13,712 nucleotides of DNA from Spirochaetaceae bacterium (GCA_031257995.1 JAIRNN010000221.1:1-13712); one strand, 5' to 3'; positions 1 through 7,130 are shown, counted from the first letter of the stretch. Translations and numbers: made by a program. The notes: generated from the letters alone by a model not told the origin.

Positions 1-44
1 AAATACCGATAAGAAGTTATCTGTTATTATATACTGGAGAGATT

Positions 45-653
45 ATGAATTACGGTTACATTAGAATAAGTACAGACAGACAGTCTGTTGACAATCAACG
101 GTTTGAAATCGATCGTTTCTGTACAAAGAATGGTTTGGTAATTGAGCGGTGGATTGAGGAGACAATCAGCGGAACTAAATCGCCTGACAAACGACTTTTG
201 GGGTCCCTTCTTTCCGAAGTTGAAAAAGGCGATCTAATTGTCTGCTCTGAACTATCCCGACTTGGGAGAAGCCTGTTTATGATTATGTCGATACTCAATC
301 AGTTAATGCTTAATGGTGTAAGAGTATGGACAATTAAGGATAATTATCGTCTTGGTGACAATATCCAATCAAAAGTTCTTGCTTTTGCCTTTGCTTTATC
401 TGCCGAAATAGAACGTGATTTAATTTCTCAGCGGACAAAAGAAGCGCTTGCGAGAAAACGATCCGAAGGTGTTGTGTTGGGCAGGCCAATTGGCCGCAAA
501 TCATCATATGTAAAACTTTCAGGATATGAAAAAGAAATACAATTGCTCCTTGATAAGCAAACCTCAAAAAGCGCTATCGGACGTATTTTTGGAGTAAATA
601 GGATGACCGTGGACGCTTTTCTAAAAGGGCGCATGAAAAAAGATAAAGAATAA
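45..653 (+). CDS. Serine recombinase (resolvase/invertase family)
   Basis: A 202-residue small serine recombinase, which would cut and rejoin DNA at paired sites through a serine-DNA intermediate. The catalytic serine is Ser9 in YIRIST. The conserved SRLGRS block lies at residues 71-76, and the long E-helix segment AEIERDLISQRTKEAL at 120-135. The C-terminus (about 173-194) reads as a helix-turn-helix (KSAIGRIFGVNRMTVDAFLK). Length is normal for the resolvase/Pin-Hin class, so it appears complete. The start is set by GGAGAG at 36-41, four bases before ATG. The gene is visibly more AT-rich than the protease operon and the kinase, which suggests acquisition. No recombination site or invertible segment is seen beside it, but only 44 bases upstream are visible. 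It could act in transposon resolution, plasmid resolution or DNA inversion. Confidence 0.92.
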   Translation: MNYGYIRISTDRQSVDNQRFEIDRFCTKNGLVIERWIEETISGTKSPDKRLLGSLLSEVEKGDLIVCSELSRLGRSLFMIMSILNQLMLNGVRVWTIKDNYRLGDNIQSKVLAFAFALSAEIERDLISQRTKEALARKRSEGVVLGRPIGRKSSYVKLSGYEKEIQLLLDKQTSKSAIGRIFGVNRMTVDAFLKGRMKKDKE

Positions 654-971
654 AGGTAGATTATGAATGGCTTACTTTGAGAATACGTAACTATTCATTC
701 GCCTTTATCGCCGGAACGTTTTATCCGCAGAGCGTAGCCCTGTTTCCGCAAATTTGCCGAAGTCGAATCCCCCCTCCTCCAAAAAAAACCACCAGTATCC
801 AAGTGGGGGCGTTACGGGGGCAAAGCCCCCGTAGAGGGGGTAGCGGAGGACCAAACGGAGGGAGGTGCTGACGCGCCTTTAGGTTCAGGCCTTTCGACCG
901 GAGTGCGTGTCCGGAGCGAGGGGTCGGCAACAATGTTGCCGCGACTTCCCCTTACGAATCTTTATCCATTG
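654..971. other. Gene-free stretch after the recombinase
   Basis: I see no convincing gene in these 318 bases. A tiny ATG..TGA frame of five codons at about 663-680 follows the recombinase stop but has no support. The right two thirds is GC-rich and holds copy A of the dispersed repeat (805-927). The protease operon converges from the right and the recombinase ends on the left, so this is a convergent intergenic region. I found no standard hairpin-plus-T-run terminator in it. Confidence 0.6.
805..927 (+). repeat. Dispersed GC-rich intergenic repeat, copy A
   Basis: Starts with GGGGGCGTTACGGGGGC and a short hairpin (GGGGGC-AAA-GCCCCC at about 815-830), then GAGGGGGTAGCGGAGG at about 834-849. 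A core with ACCAAACGGAGGGAGGTG follows, and the copy closes with CCGGAGCGAGGGG near 911-923. The stretch 849-877 matches 12895-12923 on the opposite strand at nearly every base. The same GTAGCGGA edge recurs at about 4618-4630 (opposite strand), and GTAAGCGGA at 11752-11760. All copies are intergenic. Confidence 0.8.
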
Positions 972-2810
972 TCAAAGCGTATCCGGGGAGTCGAGGGCGG
1001 CGGGGAGGCGTATGAGGGTTTCCAGGTAGCCCTGGCGTTTTTTCTTGACGGCGATGTCCATGGTTGCGTAGCCTTCTTTTTCTGCCAGTTTGAGGGCTTT
1101 GATGGTAACGGGGTCTTCCGGGGAGAGGCCCACTTCGTCGGCGATTGAGCCCCGGATGACTTTTTTGATGAGATAGGTCGGGGAAAGGGCGCCGCCGATA
1201 GACGGGGCGAGCACCATGCCGAAAAGCGGGGCGGCCATCCGTTCCTTACTGTCAATTTTTGCCGCCTCCGCGAGGGGGAGTTCGGGCCGGGGGACTAAGG
1301 TCATGCGGAAGGTTCTGCCGCCTGAGGTTTCTATCGTGCAGAGTTCGCCGGGACGCGAGGGAAAGAGCGCATCCTGATAGGCGGTGATGAGCAAGCCCTC
1401 CGGCGCGGTGACGGGAGTTCCGTTGAGTTTTGTGATGACCGTGTTTTCGGGTACGCCCTGTTCCCAAGCAGGGGTGAGCGGGGCGACATAGATGATTTCG
1501 GCGCCGTCTTTCGTTTCGGCGAGCGTGAGGCCCAGCCAGGGGCGTTCGACTTTGCCGCCTTTCAGCATGGCGGGCAAAGCGGCGGCGAGGCGTTCGGCGG
1601 GGATGGCAAAGTTCAGCCCCTGATATTCCAACGCGCCGGCAAACACGATGCCGACGAGCCGCCCCTCGGTGTCGACGACCGGGCCGCCTGAATTGCCCTG
1701 GTTGATGGCGGCATCGATCTGGATCACATCGCCGATCTGGAGGAAGCGCCGTCCTTGCGCGGACACGATGCCGCTGGTAACCGTTTTCTCAAGGCCGCCG
1801 GGGGATCCGATGGCAAGGACGGTCTCTCCTACTTCGGGGGCGGCGCGGTCGATGAGGGAGAACACGTATTCCGGCGTGATCTCCGCCTTTATCACGGCGA
1901 GGTCGAGCGTTTTGTCGTAGCCGATGACTTTGGCCGGGATGCGCGCGCTCGCCGAATCGCCCATACGGACGTACATCCGCGAGTAGCCCTCGTAACTGGG
2001 ACTCACCTCGCTTTCGATGACATGGTAGTTGGTGATGAGCAGCCCGGACGTGTCGACAAAGAAGGCTGAACCAAGCGCGCGGTCGGGATAGCCCATGCCC
2101 CGCTGAACCCGAATACCCCGGTCGATGACGACCGTTGCCACACCCTTGACCATCTGCGCGGCGGAGTCCCGCCCTTCGGCGAATGTCCGCAGGTCTTGCG
2201 CTACCGGAACCCCATCCCGGTCCATCACACCGAGGAAAAATGCGGCGGAACGGCGCTGGCGGACTTCCACCGCCCGTTCAAGGAAGGGGAGCGCGTCGGC
2301 GGCGGTAAGCGGGGCAACCTTGTCGGCGGCAAAGGCCGCGAGAAAAGCTTCAAGATTGGCTTCCGTTTCAAGACCGGCCTTCGCGGAGGCAAGGAGCAGA
2401 TCGTCCTCTTCCCGCGTGTTTTCCGGCGTGTTTTTCGTGTTGGCGGACAGGGCGCGGAGCGACCGGGCAAGGGATGCCGCATCGTCATAACGCTTTTCTT
2501 CCAACGCCGCCTCTTGTTTATGACGGATCGCTTCTGTCGCCTCGTCAAGAAGCGGGGTAAGCGCCTCATCGTCGCCGTAGATCGCCCGGTACATACCAAT
2601 CAGGTGGACGGCCTTCTCAGGACTCTCCGGTATCGTGCTTTTGATGTCGTCGAAACGCACGCTCACCGTCGAGCGGGGAGGCGCGAGCCGCTGTTCGGCG
2701 ACCTCGATACTCCCGCAGGCAAGGAGGCTTGTCGCGGTGATCAAGCAACACAGGACAAGGCGCGTCTGTTGCTTAAAACCTGATGTTTTGAAAAAGGTAT
2801 GCTTATTCAT
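972..2810 (-). CDS. HtrA/DegP-like trypsin-fold serine protease, probable lipoprotein
   Basis: A 612-residue protein with an export signal and lipobox (SLLACG), which makes Cys32 the likely lipidated first residue. Residues about 33-220 are a helical, charged region I do not recognise. The chymotrypsin-fold protease follows, with triad His263 (TNYHVIE), Asp303 (KTLDLAVIK) and Ser374 (NQGNSGGPVV), the hallmark of the DegP/HtrA family. A PDZ-like domain lies at about 425-467 (WLGLTL...VITKLNGTPV) and a weaker second one may follow at about 528-606. It should degrade or process envelope proteins. The start is the ATG at 2808-2810, which overlaps the upstream stop (ATGAATAA), implying translational coupling. 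An ATG at 2817-2819 is an alternative, and the open frame runs further up to 2942 inside the upstream gene. The helical N-terminal region is longer than in classic DegP. Confidence 0.92.
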   Translation of the reverse strand: MNKHTFFKTSGFKQQTRLVLCCLITATSLLACGSIEVAEQRLAPPRSTVSVRFDDIKSTIPESPEKAVHLIGMYRAIYGDDEALTPLLDEATEAIRHKQEAALEEKRYDDAASLARSLRALSANTKNTPENTREEDDLLLASAKAGLETEANLEAFLAAFAADKVAPLTAADALPFLERAVEVRQRRSAAFFLGVMDRDGVPVAQDLRTFAEGRDSAAQMVKGVATVVIDRGIRVQRGMGYPDRALGSAFFVDTSGLLITNYHVIESEVSPSYEGYSRMYVRMGDSASARIPAKVIGYDKTLDLAVIKAEITPEYVFSLIDRAAPEVGETVLAIGSPGGLEKTVTSGIVSAQGRRFLQIGDVIQIDAAINQGNSGGPVVDTEGRLVGIVFAGALEYQGLNFAIPAERLAAALPAMLKGGKVERPWLGLTLAETKDGAEIIYVAPLTPAWEQGVPENTVITKLNGTPVTAPEGLLITAYQDALFPSRPGELCTIETSGGRTFRMTLVPRPELPLAEAAKIDSKERMAAPLFGMVLAPSIGGALSPTYLIKKVIRGSIADEVGLSPEDPVTIKALKLAEKEGYATMDIAVKKKRQGYLETLIRLPAALDSPDTL

Positions 2811-4443
2811 AGTATTCATATACTCCATCTTCATCCATGTCCCAGAAGCGGGACACCGTGCCGTCTGCCGCGTATTCTTCCTTATATTCGGCAACGCCGT
2901 TATCGTTGAAATCCGAAACTTGGGACGCGGGAACCATTTCATAGAACGGGTAGTAGTCCGATCCGATTTCCGTTCTGCGATCCGTTCTGCGTTCCGTCCT
3001 GAACCGGCGGACGGTTTCGAGAGACCCGTTCAAATCCAGATCGGCGCGTTGTTTCACCGGAAAACCCCGGTCAAACTCAGTTTCGGATACCAGCCTCCCC
3101 TCCAGCCGTTCCTCAGCTTGAACGGGAACGCCGTCCAGCAGGGTGATGATCTCCTGTGCTCCGTCAAACTCTCTGCTGTCGCGGGTTATGGCCAGCGCGA
3201 AACCGGCCAGCGTCCGCCCCGTCAGCGTACCGGCGTAGGGGTCCGTTTCGGGGAAAAGGGTTTGTCCGCACAGTTCACGAAGGCGGAAGGGCGCAAAAAA
3301 GAGCGAGCGCGGCGCAAAATCGTAGTGGAGGCCGTCTTGATCCGCATCGCGGACGCTGGGGAAATCCTGCCAATAGAGCGTGATGTTCCCGGCTGCAAGA
3401 ACTGCGGATTCCGGTGTCTCGGCGGTAAAACGCGCGCTGATGTCGGGAAGCCCATCCTGGTCCGCGTCGTAGCTGTATGCAACCACGCGCCCTTCGCGAT
3501 ATTCCACTCTCGCTTCGACCACCCTATCACGATTCTCGTCAACCGTGATAACGCCTGAAAACCCCTGCAACCGCTGTTCAAAGGCTTCCCGCGTCTCGTC
3601 TGTGCCAAGCAATGACCACACGGCGAGCAATATCCCCCGGTCAATCGTCTCGTTGGCAAACAACGCTGCCGTGGCGCTCTCGCCGCCTATCACGCCGAGA
3701 TCCAGCGAAACCGGCAGAGACTCCGCTACGGGAACCGGAACAACGGCCCGGTATGCGGCAACAAGACGCTGCGCCTCCTTCCGGTCGTAGACAAAGGGCG
3801 CGGCAAGATAGCCCAGTTCAGGGGCGCGGTCGTTCAGCAGGGTAACGGTCCGCAGCACCCGGTCAACGAGCGCCTGTTCGTTACCCGCCGGCGTATGGGT
3901 CGCGGCATAACGCAGAATCAGCGCGGCAATCCTCGGATCGCGGGCAAACCGGTCAAGCGAAAGGACCGCCTCACGGATAAAGCCCTGCCGGTCGTCAAGC
4001 CCTTTCCACGCCTCCAGCCGCACGAGGGCGCTGTCCGCGTTATCCGCGCAAAGCTGGACAGTACGCAGCGCGTTTGAATACTGCTGCAACGTCAGCAAAG
4101 CCCGCGCCTCAATAAGCCGCGCATCCTCAGGCCGATAGACACGGAACCGATCCGCCGAAAGCGCCCACCGCACCGCCTCAAGAACAAGCGGCATAGGCCG
4201 TCCCAGCCCCTGCCGGACAAAGGCCAACTGATAACTTATATCCGACGACACATCGGCATAATCCAGCGAACGAAGCAACGCCGCCTCAGCCTCTTCCAAC
4301 CGCCCGCTGTCGATCAAACTCTGCACATACAACGAATACCGCTCGGCGATGGCTGCCGACCCGGCCTCTGGCCCCGCGCGGTCTTGAGAAAACGCGGGCC
4401 AAAGCGCCGCAAACGCCACCGCAAAAAGGTACCATTTTCCCAT
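2803..4443 (-). CDS. Exported protein with DxDxDG-type acidic loops
   Basis: A 546-residue protein with an N-terminal signal peptide (hydrophobic residues 5-18, likely cleavage near PAFSQ). The first 250 residues are alanine- and leucine-rich helices whose spacing resembles tetratricopeptide repeats (SGRLEEAEAALLRSL, QQYSNALRTVQL), though I cannot assign units with certainty. The C-terminal half has five acidic loops: DADQDG (326-331 and 366-371), DLDLNG (468-473), DFNDNG (511-516) and DMDEDG (535-540). Such DxDxDG loops bind calcium in EF-hand, dockerin and thrombospondin type-3 repeats. Calcium binding here is inference. Between loops the text is beta-like with paired charged residues. The start at 4441-4443 is chosen for AGGGGA just upstream and the signal peptide; an in-frame ATG at 4587 would put the signal inside the protein. 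The stop overlaps the start of the protease gene, so the two are probably co-translated and functionally linked. Confidence 0.8.
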   Translation of the reverse strand: MGKWYLFAVAFAALWPAFSQDRAGPEAGSAAIAERYSLYVQSLIDSGRLEEAEAALLRSLDYADVSSDISYQLAFVRQGLGRPMPLVLEAVRWALSADRFRVYRPEDARLIEARALLTLQQYSNALRTVQLCADNADSALVRLEAWKGLDDRQGFIREAVLSLDRFARDPRIAALILRYAATHTPAGNEQALVDRVLRTVTLLNDRAPELGYLAAPFVYDRKEAQRLVAAYRAVVPVPVAESLPVSLDLGVIGGESATAALFANETIDRGILLAVWSLLGTDETREAFEQRLQGFSGVITVDENRDRVVEARVEYREGRVVAYSYDADQDGLPDISARFTAETPESAVLAAGNITLYWQDFPSVRDADQDGLHYDFAPRSLFFAPFRLRELCGQTLFPETDPYAGTLTGRTLAGFALAITRDSREFDGAQEIITLLDGVPVQAEERLEGRLVSETEFDRGFPVKQRADLDLNGSLETVRRFRTERRTDRRTEIGSDYYPFYEMVPASQVSDFNDNGVAEYKEEYAADGTVSRFWDMDEDGVYEYYE

Positions 4444-4540
4444 GTATTCCCCTACTATAACGCTTTCCTCCAAAAAAAGAAACCACCCACCTGCCACGAC
4501 AGCTTGCTTATGATTGTTCTGTTTAAGAAAATACAAGTTT

Positions 4541-4667
4541 AGGTGGGGGAAGTCTCCCCCTCGCTCCAGCCGGCTCAAATCCTGCAAACCATTAGGCTTG
4601 CAGGATTTGAGCCGGCTTCCGCTACCCCCTCTCCTAGGGGCTTTGCCCCTAAAACCCCATCTCTATC
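4541..4667 (-). repeat. Dispersed GC-rich repeat, copy C, with palindromic core
   Basis: Read on the minus strand, this runs GGGGTTTTAGGGGCAAAGCC, then GAGGGGGTAGCGGA, then a core, then GGAGCGAGGGGGAGA. Its edges match copies A and D. The core is different: here it is the 48-bp palindrome 4569-4616, where copies A and B carry the ACCAAACGGAGGGAGG segment. The edge hairpin (GGGGC-TTT-GCCCC at about 4637-4649) matches the GGGGGC-AAA-GCCCCC hairpin of copy A. Confidence 0.75.
4569..4616. repeat. Perfect 19-bp-arm palindrome
   Basis: The left arm is GCCGGCTCAAATCCTGCAA (4569-4587) and the right arm, its exact reverse complement, is 4598-4616. They are separated by a 10-base loop. No T-run follows on either strand, so it is not a typical intrinsic terminator. 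A strong RNA hairpin or a cruciform would form. It sits exactly where copies A and B of the surrounding repeat have unrelated sequence. Confidence 0.92.
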
Positions 4668-4731
4668 CTCGGCCATTATCCATTCCCCGAAGGGGAGAAG
4701 CCCCTGCAACGCCCCCGGCATCAATCACGGA

Positions 4732-4775
4732 GGAATTGAAAATGATAGGGGTAAAATTCCGCCATTTTCAATTCC
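4732..4775. repeat. Inverted repeat, 13-bp arms
   Basis: GGAATTGAAAATG at 4732-4744 is exactly complementary to CATTTTCAATTCC at 4763-4775, with an 18-base loop. It lies 28 bases upstream of the -35 box at 4803. It has no T-tract typical of a terminator on the plus strand. It may be a small dispersed palindrome or an operator-like site for the truncated gene downstream. Confidence 0.75.
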
Positions 4776-4802
4776 CTATTATCCATATAAACGCAAAATT
4801 AC

Positions 4803-4831
4803 TGGACAAAAACGCTTTGATATGGTATGCT
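4803..4831 (+). promoter_or_regulatory. Sigma-70-type promoter for the truncated gene at 4852
   Basis: TGGACA at 4803-4808, a 17-base spacer, and TATGCT at 4826-4831. It lies 20 bases upstream of an ATG with a good ribosome site (GAGAGGAA at about 4839-4846). The match to consensus and the downstream start codon support it; transcription itself is inference. Confidence 0.6.
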
Positions 4832-4851
4832 GTTCTGTAGAGAGGAATACT

Positions 4852-4900
4852 ATGCAGGAAATAACGCTTGAACAGGCCCTCGAAGAGGGAAAAGGTCTTA
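4852..4900 (+). pseudogene. 5' end of an unknown gene truncated by the IS
   Basis: Sixteen codons, MQEITLEQALEEGKGL, start at an ATG with a strong ribosome site and a good promoter. They then run directly into the left end of the IS at 4901. The reading frame continues nine codons into the IS and stops at 4927-4929. The fragment is too short to name. An acidic, helical N-terminus of this style is seen in some coiled-coil proteins, but that is a guess. The matching downstream part is not found on the far side of the IS, which instead carries the opposite-strand permease fragment. Confidence 0.6.
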
Positions 4901-5775
4901 GAGCCTGTTCAATATCTTCTCAACAGTAGCGAGATAAACGCCAGAACCGTCATTTGCAACGTAGTATGAATATTACGTTCGCAGTTTTTCCAAAGACGGC
5001 GGTATTTTTCCAGCCACGCAAAACTGCGCTCAACCACCCGCCCCGTTTAGGCGGCGCCGCAAACGTATGCGGTCCGTTGCGTTTTACCGCTTCCGCTTCC
5101 GCTCCGGGAAGCATCCGCGCCGCATTGGCAAAATTTTCCCCGCCGTAACCGCCGTCGCACAGGACTTTCGCCACTTTCGGCAGGTTTGGCGCGCACCTCC
5201 GTAATGTTTCAACCGCTACATCACGGTCAGTCACGTCCGCAGCCGTTACCCGAACCGCATGAGGCAGGCCGTTGGTATCAACGCCGGGGGGAAGTTTTAT
5301 CCCCAAAGTTTTTTCCCGCGTCATACCCCTTTCCCCCGGCGGTACCGGTGTTTTTCACGCTTTTGGAATCCATGATTTCCATGGCAGACTTCGCCTCCCT
5401 CCCGTGTATCACACGCTCAGACAACGCCAATCCCCGTAAAATACGGTCAAAAAGTGACACTTCCCCGTTTTTGCCTGCCGCGCTCCATATTTGGCACTAG
5501 CGGGGCACGATATCCCGCTTGGAAAAATCGTGGGGCAACCCGCGCCATGTACCGCCTTCCTTGAGGACATATAGAATCGCGCGAAAAATATTATACAAAT
5601 CACAGGCGCGCGGGCGTGTTGCCTTTCGGGCTGATTGCAGTTCGTGTTCTATCACCGGGAATTGTTCCCGGGTGATGCCGCTTGGACAGGTTACTCTCAT
5701 ACTATTCCTGCCTTTCCTGTGGTTTTATTTCATTATACATCCGGGGAAATTTTGGACAAGATATTGAACGGGCTC
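4901..5775 (-). mobile_element. IS5-family insertion sequence, defective
   Basis: The element is 875 bp. The left end is GAGCCTGTTCAATATCTT (4901-4918). The right end read inward from 5775 is GAGCCCGTTCAATATCTT, so the 18-bp terminal inverted repeats differ at one base. The flanks carry TTA on both sides (4898-4900 and 5776-5778), consistent with the TNA duplications of the IS427 branch of IS5. The single transposase gene inside is broken. The right end lies in codon 138 of a MalG-type permease and the left end abuts a different truncated gene. Insertion was therefore either into an already rearranged site or followed by a deletion. Confidence 0.9.
4909..5700 (-). pseudogene. IS5-family DDE transposase, inactivated
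   Basis: The N-terminal domain (EGGTWRGLPHDFSK) is the DUF4096-type region of IS5-family transposases. The first catalytic Asp is in IMDSKSV (near 5370), the second in VLCDGGYGG (near 5155) and the Glu in RVVERSFAW (near 5030). The gene is broken three times: an in-frame TAG at 5497-5499, a +1 shift near a run of six A on the coding strand at about 5310, and a compensating -1 shift near 5040 that restores the original frame through to the TGA at 4909-4911 inside the left terminal repeat. IS427-type elements can use programmed shifting, but a stop codon plus two opposite shifts indicate decay. The start at 5700 is preceded by AGGAA. Confidence 0.88.
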
Positions 5776-6188
5776 TTAAAGAGCGAAATCATGTAGGCCT
5801 GAAAGGGGATCATCATACCCCCGATGAAGAAGGCGTAGACCGCGTTGGTCCATTTGGAGGGGTAACGGGCTATGGCGTAGGAGGCCATCGGCACGAAGAG
5901 GATAATAAGTACTTCCGACATCACCGTGAGAAAAAGGGTGTTCAAGATGGCCTGTGGAATTTGCGTCCGGGTAAAAAGGAATACGAAGTTGTCGAGGTAC
6001 AATGTTTCAGGCAAGCCGGCGGGGTTCCGCAGAATTTCCCCGTTGGAACGGAACGCCGAGAGAAAGGATGTAGCGACGGGAAAGATATAGACGATAGCGG
6101 CAAGCATAAGGAAGAGAAGGCCAACGACATGGCCGGGCCGGGTTCTTTCGCCCGACCGGTTCTTCGATACAGCATACGGTATTTTCAT
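5776..6188 (-). pseudogene. MalG-type sugar ABC permease, 3' half removed by IS
   Basis: The first 137 residues of a second-subunit (MalG/LacG-like) carbohydrate permease. Membrane segments lie at about 22-46, 79-105 and 116-137. The family-typical text IPFQAYMISLFK ends exactly where the IS begins, at codon 138. The open frame continues 13 codons into the IS and stops at about 5733. Full family members have about 270-280 residues and carry the EAA loop that contacts the ATPase in the missing half, so this subunit cannot be functional. The start ATG (6186-6188) has GGGAGG seven bases upstream and overlaps the preceding stop as ATGA, so it was translationally coupled to the MalF-type gene. Confidence 0.92.
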
Positions 6189-7078
6189 AGTTCAACCTCC
6201 CGCAGTCTCAATGCCCGCGACTGCACCGCATTCAAGATAAAGATGATGATAAAAAGGATGACCGCCAGAGCGGTGCCGAAGCCCTGCCGCGATTCGGAGA
6301 AGGCCGCGCGGTAGATGAGATAGGTGACGGTCTCCGAGGCGAAACCGGGGCCGCCGTTGGTCATCACCACGATCTGGTCGAAGATCTTTAAGCCGTTTAT
6401 GAGGGACAAGGTAAAATTGATGGTGATGGTCCCGGAGAGAAGGGGAAAGACGATATGCCAGAAAGACTGCCAAGGATTCGCGCCGTCGATAACCACCGAT
6501 TCGAGGCAGTCTTTCGGAATGCCCTGGAGACCGGCCAGATAGATCACCATATAATACCCCGCGCCTTTCCAGATGATCGTTGCCGCGAGGGAATAGAGCA
6601 CGATGGCGGGATCCCCGATCCAGTTGACTGCCAAGGATTCGCTTCCCTTGCGCAGGAGCGTGTTGAACACGCCGAAATTCCAGTTGAACATAGTAAGCCA
6701 GATAAAGCCGGAAACGACCCCGGAGATGAGTACCGGAATGTAAAACACCGACCGGAAAAATCCTTTGAGCCAGCGCACCTTGTCCAGCGCGAGAGCCAGC
6801 GCGAAGACGTTTTCACCAATGGAAACGATAAGCGTCAACAGCAAGGTGTTTTTCAAGGCGGAATAGAAACGCCGGCTGGAGAGGATCTCGCTATAGTTGC
6901 CCAAGCCGACGGAGCGGTAGTTCGGGTTTATCCCGTCCCAGTTGGTAAAAGAAAGCTGGATGCTGGTCAGGGAAGGGATGATGATAAACCCCACATACAG
7001 CGCGAAAGCGGGAAGGATAAAAAAGAGTGCCGTCCGGTTTATGTTTCGTCTGCCCATCTTGGCAATGTTATTTATCAT
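6185..7078 (-). CDS. MalF-type carbohydrate ABC transporter permease
   Basis: A 297-residue inner-membrane permease with six predicted helices, starting with about 15-38 (ALFFILPAFALYVGFIIIPS). The family-typical SFTNWDG, FRSVFYIPVLISGVVSGFIW and TNGGPGFASETVTYLIYRAAF are present. The EAA loop that docks the ATPase is at about 198-222 (LESVVIDGANPWQSFWHIVFPLL). It would form half of the channel importing a sugar or oligosaccharide; the substrate cannot be read from sequence. Length is normal and the frame is intact. AGGAG seven bases before the ATG supports the start at 7078; an ATG seven codons further in is less likely. Its partner permease and its binding protein are both damaged, so it is probably no longer useful. 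Confidence 0.95.
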   Translation of the reverse strand: MINNIAKMGRRNINRTALFFILPAFALYVGFIIIPSLTSIQLSFTNWDGINPNYRSVGLGNYSEILSSRRFYSALKNTLLLTLIVSIGENVFALALALDKVRWLKGFFRSVFYIPVLISGVVSGFIWLTMFNWNFGVFNTLLRKGSESLAVNWIGDPAIVLYSLAATIIWKGAGYYMVIYLAGLQGIPKDCLESVVIDGANPWQSFWHIVFPLLSGTITINFTLSLINGLKIFDQIVVMTNGGPGFASETVTYLIYRAAFSESRQGFGTALAVILFIIIFILNAVQSRALRLREVEL

Positions 7079-7130
7079 ATTTATGCTCCTCTTCGGTTAA
7101 GGCCGCCTCGCCGCGTTCTATCGCGTCCAT
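7068..7130 (-). CDS. Possible 20-codon ORF between binding protein and permease
   Basis: ATG at 7128-7130 is preceded by GGAG with six bases of spacing. It opens a frame beginning MDAIERGEAALTEEE and ending in TAA at 7068-7070, 11 bases inside the permease gene. The same frame is continuous with the binding-protein frame across two adjacent stops (TGA TAA at about 7146-7151). It could be a coupling peptide that delivers ribosomes to the permease start, or a former C-terminal tail of the binding protein. Its charged, regular composition looks more protein-like than random sequence, but it is very short. Confidence 0.3.
   Translation of the reverse strand: MDAIERGEAALTEEEHKYDK

Larger units (their letters stand above)
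4444..4851. other. Gene-free stretch with repeats and hairpins
   Basis: No protein-coding gene is supported in these 408 bases. In order they hold the leader of the exported-protein operon (leftward), repeat copy C (4541-4667) with its palindromic core, a GGGG/CCCC-rich segment at about 4686-4716 resembling the repeat edges, a 13-bp-arm hairpin at 4732-4775, and a rightward promoter at 4803-4831. The leader of the leftward operon contains TATAGT about 15 bases before its ATG, which is too close to be a convincing -10 box. I could not place that operon's promoter. Confidence 0.6.

Noticed and set aside
677..933. Small open frames on both strands between the recombinase and the protease operon
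   Set aside because: They are translations of GC-rich repeat copy A, with no ribosome sites and no conservation as protein in the other copies.
2196..3558. Long plus-strand open frames (195 and 307 codons) over the protease and acidic-loop genes
   Set aside because: They are antisense shadows of GC-rich genes with clear motifs on the other strand, and their translations are arginine-rich with no family features.
4569..4616. tRNA-like segment (CTCAAATCC resembles a T-loop, followed by ACCA)
   Set aside because: The stem next to the loop does not pair as a T-arm, no anticodon or D-arm is present, and a perfect palindrome explains the bases.
5278..5324. Programmed frameshift in the IS5 transposase
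   Set aside because: The required shift is +1, not the usual -1, and the gene also has a stop codon and a second, opposite shift, so decay is simpler.
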